Shown: positions 61,023 to 64,000 of the stretch, piece after piece
Numbering within the stretch: the first letter of the stretch is position 1
Layout: every line of letters starts with the position of its first letter
Origin: UBA4733 sp036734945
Lineage (GTDB): Bacteria; Chloroflexota; UBA4733
Length of the DNA stretch: 64,000 nucleotides
Direction: 5' to 3'
Assembly (NCBI GenBank): GCA_036734945.1
Contig: DAIMXP010000012.1
Coordinates: forward strand, 22,403-86,402
The notes under the pieces: generated by a model
Told to the model about the DNA's origin: nothing
What the model saw: only the letters and a program-made list of their open reading frames with translations
The model's database searches: none
Program-made: the position numbers and the translations under genes

Positions 61023-63974
61023 TCACGCCAGCACCCCCTGCTCCAGCGGCCCGCGTTCCGCTGCCCTCGCCTGGATCGCCAGCCACGACGCCGCCAGCCC
61101 GTTATAGGCCTGGGCTTCCGCCGTCCAGTTCTTGCGTTCGCAGATGGCGAACAGGCGGTAAGCGAGGTCCCGCGCCCGCTCCGCCCGGTCGGCGCCGAGC
61201 AACTTCAGCACGCGCCCGGCCCCGGTCTCCCCGCCCAGCCGCGCGTCGTCGTTGTAGAGCGCGCCGATGAGCTGGTGCAGGCCCTTCCAATCGTTGACAC
61301 GCGGGTCGGCGCGCGGGTCCCACTCCGCCTTGTACTCGCTGTAGCCCAGCAGCCGGACCTGACCGCCCCCGGAAACCAGCACCCCGCTCTCGTGCAGCCG
61401 TTGCACCGACGTGTTCATCGCCCGCGCCATCACGTCGGCCTCCCCGAAGCGACCGCTGCCCATCCCAAACTGCCGGAACCAGGCCAGGCAGAAACGGGAA
61501 TCCTCGTCCAGTTCCCCTTCCTGCCCCGCCAGGTAGCTCTCCACCTCCTGATTGATCGCCTGCAACGCCGCCCGCACCGCGATGGGGCTTCCCTTCGCGT
61601 CCACCACCTGCTTGTACCGGGTGAAGATCGCCATGCCCGGCCCAATCGCCGCCTGATTGAGATCGACCGGCGCGATGCTGCCCTGCTGCAACTTCCGCAG
61701 CGCCTCGGGCAATTCCCTGCGCAAGGTCGCAAGGAATTCGCCGCGCGTGGCAACCGGCGCGTCCGCCGGTCGGGGGCGGCAGACGAGGACGATGGAGGAA
61801 GCGAGCGCATTGGTGCCGCTGGCGATCATGCGGTTGCCAAGCTCGCTGCGCATGGGCCAGGTACCGCCGATGGAAAAGCCGGCGCCGAGCAACCCTTCCA
61901 GCATGGTCTCCCAACCGGTAGAAGAGACGCCCACGCCGACACTCTCTTCATCGTCATCGCCCGCCGCTTCCGACTGTTTGAAGGCGTAGTACACCGTCAG
62001 TGGATAGCCGGGCGCCTGCGCCGCGCGCATGCGGGAGAATGCTTCTCCCAGTCCCTTCTCGAAGAATCGCTGCGCCTGCTCCTTTCGCGTCCCTTCGTCG
62101 CTGTCGGTGAAACGGTAGGGTGCGGCAATCAACTCCTGTTTCTTCGGCACCAGGAGCGTACTGAAAAGGTCGGGATACAGGCGTCTGAGGCTCCGGCGCA
62201 ACCAGACATAGAAGAAGTCGGAGAGGTCAGCGTAGCCAATGTTGTCGTAGTAGGGGGGATCGGTGGAAATGACTGGACCGGATGCTGCTTCAATCTCATC
62301 GACGGCGTCTCGCTGCGAAACACTTCCGACTGCTGAGGCGGGAGTTTCTCGGACAACCTTCCAAACCCAGTCGATACACGCCTCCCAATTGCCCGTCGAA
62401 GTGCTGAACGGATTGCACTCGGCATAGTCCCACACCATAGCGATAGCTTGGCGCCCGAAGGTGTTCCGCATCTTTTCGCCGGACGAGTGCCAACTACACA
62501 TGCTTGACCAGTAGTCCGTGCCCTTATCGACCGCGAACGCCAAATACGTCGCTACGGCATCCGCCCGCGCCTGCGCACCATTTCGCCCCGCCGCATCCGG
62601 CAGCACCCGCTCCCGTGCCTCGGCCACCAGATCGCTGAAGGTCGTCAGCGCCACGAGTTGGCGGGGGGTGAAATAGTCGGAGAATATTTTGAAGCCGTAG
62701 ATTCGCCCCTGCGCGTTGCTGGCGAACGTGCCCCGTGCCGGTTCAGTCGGGAACTTTTCACGAAAGGCGTCGGACTGTGCCTTTTTTGGAGCGTCTTCTA
62801 AAGCCACTCGCACTTGGTGATCGTCAAAGGGTAGGTACGTTCTACCGTGGCTCCCCTCAGCAACAACCGCGAGCGGCATCGTGCTCATCAGTCCTGTATC
62901 TGCCTGCTGATCAATATACTCGCCTTTCACGACTCCAGAGTGACAAACAACACATTGGAAGGTCGCTTTGACCTTCTTGCCTTTCTCGTTAGCAAAGCCA
63001 CTCCCCCGCGACGATACTTCCTTCTGACCACTTGTTTGCTGACCCGTTCGCACGGCAAACCGCACTGTCTTCGCCGCCTGATCCACCTGCGGCTCGACCC
63101 AGGCTTCCTTGCCCTTCTTGGTCGACAGCGCGAAGGAGCGCACCAGCGGCATCTGTGCGCCGCAGGCGGGGTTGGGGCACTTGACGGTGCGTGCCCAGAG
63201 CCAGGCGATCACCGTGGCTTCGCCGCCGCCGTGTTCCTTCGGTAAGGCGACTTTGGGGTAGAGGCAGCCGATGCGCTTTTGGGCTTCGTCGCGCATCCAC
63301 TGGCCGTAGTAGCGCACGTCGGCTGCCAGGCCGCTGGCGCCGGGCCAGTTGACGTTGCGAGCCATGCCGGCGCGGTCCTTCGGGTTGACCGGCGGTTGAC
63401 CGGCGAACTGGGGCGGGATCTCGATCAGGGCTTTGGTGATCAGCACAGCCACGGGGTTGAGGTCGCTGCCGTAGGCGCGCAGCCCCAGGCGCTGCGCTTC
63501 CAGGGGGATGGAACCGCCGCTGCAGAAGGGGTCCAGCACGGGCGGGGCGTGCTCGATCAGGAAGCGCTGGATGCCGTGGTCGGAGACGGGCAGGGTCAGC
63601 CCTTTGGAGCGGGCGACGCTGCGGGCGATTTCCTGGCGGGCGGCGTTGAGCACGGTCTCGTTGTTGGAGTTCTCCCAGAGCACCAGTTGCTCGATCAGGC
63701 GAAAGAGGCGCTCGCGCTCGCGCAGTTGGTCGGCGTCGGTCGGGAACTCCTCGGGGACGGCGCCGGGGTCATCAACGAGGGAGGCGAAGAGGACGGCGCG
63801 GCAGGCGGCCAGGGGGCGGCGGGCCCACCAGAGGTGGAGGGTGGAGGGGTGGCCGTGGCGAATGCTCTTCTCACGCGCCGCGGCTTTGTTGATGGCCTCC
63901 AGAGGCAGGGCGACTTCGATGAGCTTCTTGCGGGGGGCAGGGGTTGCTTTCTGGGGTAGGTTTTTGTAGTCCAT
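61023..63974 (-). CDS. DUF1156-family DNA methyltransferase
   Basis: This 983-residue protein has the DUF1156 opening (HPSTLHLWWARRPLAACRAV, about 42-61), a SAM motif LDPFCSGGSIPLEA (147-160) and catalytic DPPYYD at 572-577. This order matches gamma-type adenine methyltransferases. Cys pairs CPNPACGAQ and CVVCHSG suggest zinc fingers. It is expected to methylate DNA in a self/non-self scheme. The ATG overlaps the stop of an upstream gene by 1 bp (TGATG). The DUF499 ATPase gene is downstream. The recognition site is unknown. Confidence 0.85.
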   Translation of the reverse strand: MDYKNLPQKATPAPRKKLIEVALPLEAINKAAAREKSIRHGHPSTLHLWWARRPLAACRAVLFASLVDDPGAVPEEFPTDADQLRERERLFRLIEQLVLWENSNNETVLNAARQEIARSVARSKGLTLPVSDHGIQRFLIEHAPPVLDPFCSGGSIPLEAQRLGLRAYGSDLNPVAVLITKALIEIPPQFAGQPPVNPKDRAGMARNVNWPGASGLAADVRYYGQWMRDEAQKRIGCLYPKVALPKEHGGGEATVIAWLWARTVKCPNPACGAQMPLVRSFALSTKKGKEAWVEPQVDQAAKTVRFAVRTGQQTSGQKEVSSRGSGFANEKGKKVKATFQCVVCHSGVVKGEYIDQQADTGLMSTMPLAVVAEGSHGRTYLPFDDHQVRVALEDAPKKAQSDAFREKFPTEPARGTFASNAQGRIYGFKIFSDYFTPRQLVALTTFSDLVAEARERVLPDAAGRNGAQARADAVATYLAFAVDKGTDYWSSMCSWHSSGEKMRNTFGRQAIAMVWDYAECNPFSTSTGNWEACIDWVWKVVRETPASAVGSVSQRDAVDEIEAASGPVISTDPPYYDNIGYADLSDFFYVWLRRSLRRLYPDLFSTLLVPKKQELIAAPYRFTDSDEGTRKEQAQRFFEKGLGEAFSRMRAAQAPGYPLTVYYAFKQSEAAGDDDEESVGVGVSSTGWETMLEGLLGAGFSIGGTWPMRSELGNRMIASGTNALASSIVLVCRPRPADAPVATRGEFLATLRRELPEALRKLQQGSIAPVDLNQAAIGPGMAIFTRYKQVVDAKGSPIAVRAALQAINQEVESYLAGQEGELDEDSRFCLAWFRQFGMGSGRFGEADVMARAMNTSVQRLHESGVLVSGGGQVRLLGYSEYKAEWDPRADPRVNDWKGLHQLIGALYNDDARLGGETGAGRVLKLLGADRAERARDLAYRLFAICERKNWTAEAQAYNGLAASWLAIQARAAERGPLEQGVLA

Positions 63975-64000
63975 CAGGCGGCCGCCTCGGCGGGCTCGTC
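63974..64000 (-). CDS. C-terminal end of upstream gene (partial)
   Basis: The last eight codons (DEPAEAAA) and TGA of a gene continuing past the window. Its stop overlaps the methyltransferase ATG, so the two are translationally coupled. It is probably another defence component, perhaps a helicase, but nothing in 27 bases proves it. Confidence 0.5.
   Translation of the reverse strand, partial: DEPAEAAA

Noticed and set aside
1..64000. CRISPR arrays, rRNA operon, prophage or IS transposase
   Set aside because: No regular direct repeats with unique spacers, no rRNA signatures and no transposase, integrase or phage structural motifs were seen.

Overview
The window is GC-rich, densely packed bacterial chromosome with short intergenic gaps, frequent GTG/TTG starts and many 1-8 bp ATGA/GTGA-type overlaps. 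It carries a housekeeping sigma factor, FtsH, PheST, a de novo pyrimidine operon and DXS (MEP isoprenoid pathway). It also has a DUF2342 'F420-associated' metalloprotease, Uma2-family paralogues, two molybdenum hydroxylase operons and dispersed palindromic repeats. Together these fit a member of the Chloroflexota, possibly Thermomicrobia-like. This placement is inferred from gene content only; there is no rRNA in the window.

Layout. 1-2.8 kb: sugar-acid catabolism (2-hydroxyacid dehydrogenase fragment, rhamnonate dehydratase-like enzyme, Gfo/Idh/MocA oxidoreductase). 2.9-9 kb: DUF2342 zincin, type II NADH dehydrogenase, NrdR, RsgA and a Uma2-family protein. 8.8-16 kb: pheS-pheT, a CvpA-like membrane protein, an amino-acid-binding protein, and rlmA with glycerate 2-kinase on the minus strand. 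16-20.2 kb: alpha/beta hydrolase, a HicB-HicA toxin-antitoxin pair and a two-component system. 20.4-28 kb: a collinear isoprenoid block (polyprenyl diphosphate synthase, lysophospholipid acyltransferase-like protein, class II terpene cyclase with DxDD, UbiA prenyltransferase, DXS), ending in a ketopantoate reductase-like gene. 28-35 kb: DegV, a PlsY-like protein, the primary sigma factor, then pyrB-pyrF-pyrE-pyrC. 35-39.5 kb: a second two-component system, QueF and an SDR. 39.8-43.5 kb: a four-gene biosynthetic cassette (methyltransferase, FAD oxidoreductase, SRPBCC cyclase-like, ketosynthase). 43.5-46.8 kb: rpsU, GDPD, tRNA-Val(CAC) and ftsH. 46.9-56.1 kb: two three-subunit molybdenum hydroxylase operons facing each other around rsmD, a SepIVA/DivIVA-like gene and a MoaD-like gene. 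56.4-64 kb: a second Uma2 paralogue and a minus-strand pair, HEPN-DUF499 ATPase with DUF1156 DNA methyltransferase, which looks like part of a phage-defence operon continuing beyond the right edge.

The most interesting material is: (i) the defence-like HEPN/DUF499 plus DUF1156 unit; (ii) the terpenoid block; (iii) the methyltransferase/FAD/cyclase/KS cassette; (iv) at least four families of inverted repeats, including a perfect 66-bp inverted repeat and a family whose arms differ between copies in a compensated way; (v) the Uma2 paralogues, whose coiled-coil tails are built from 21-bp (one-heptad) tandem DNA repeats.
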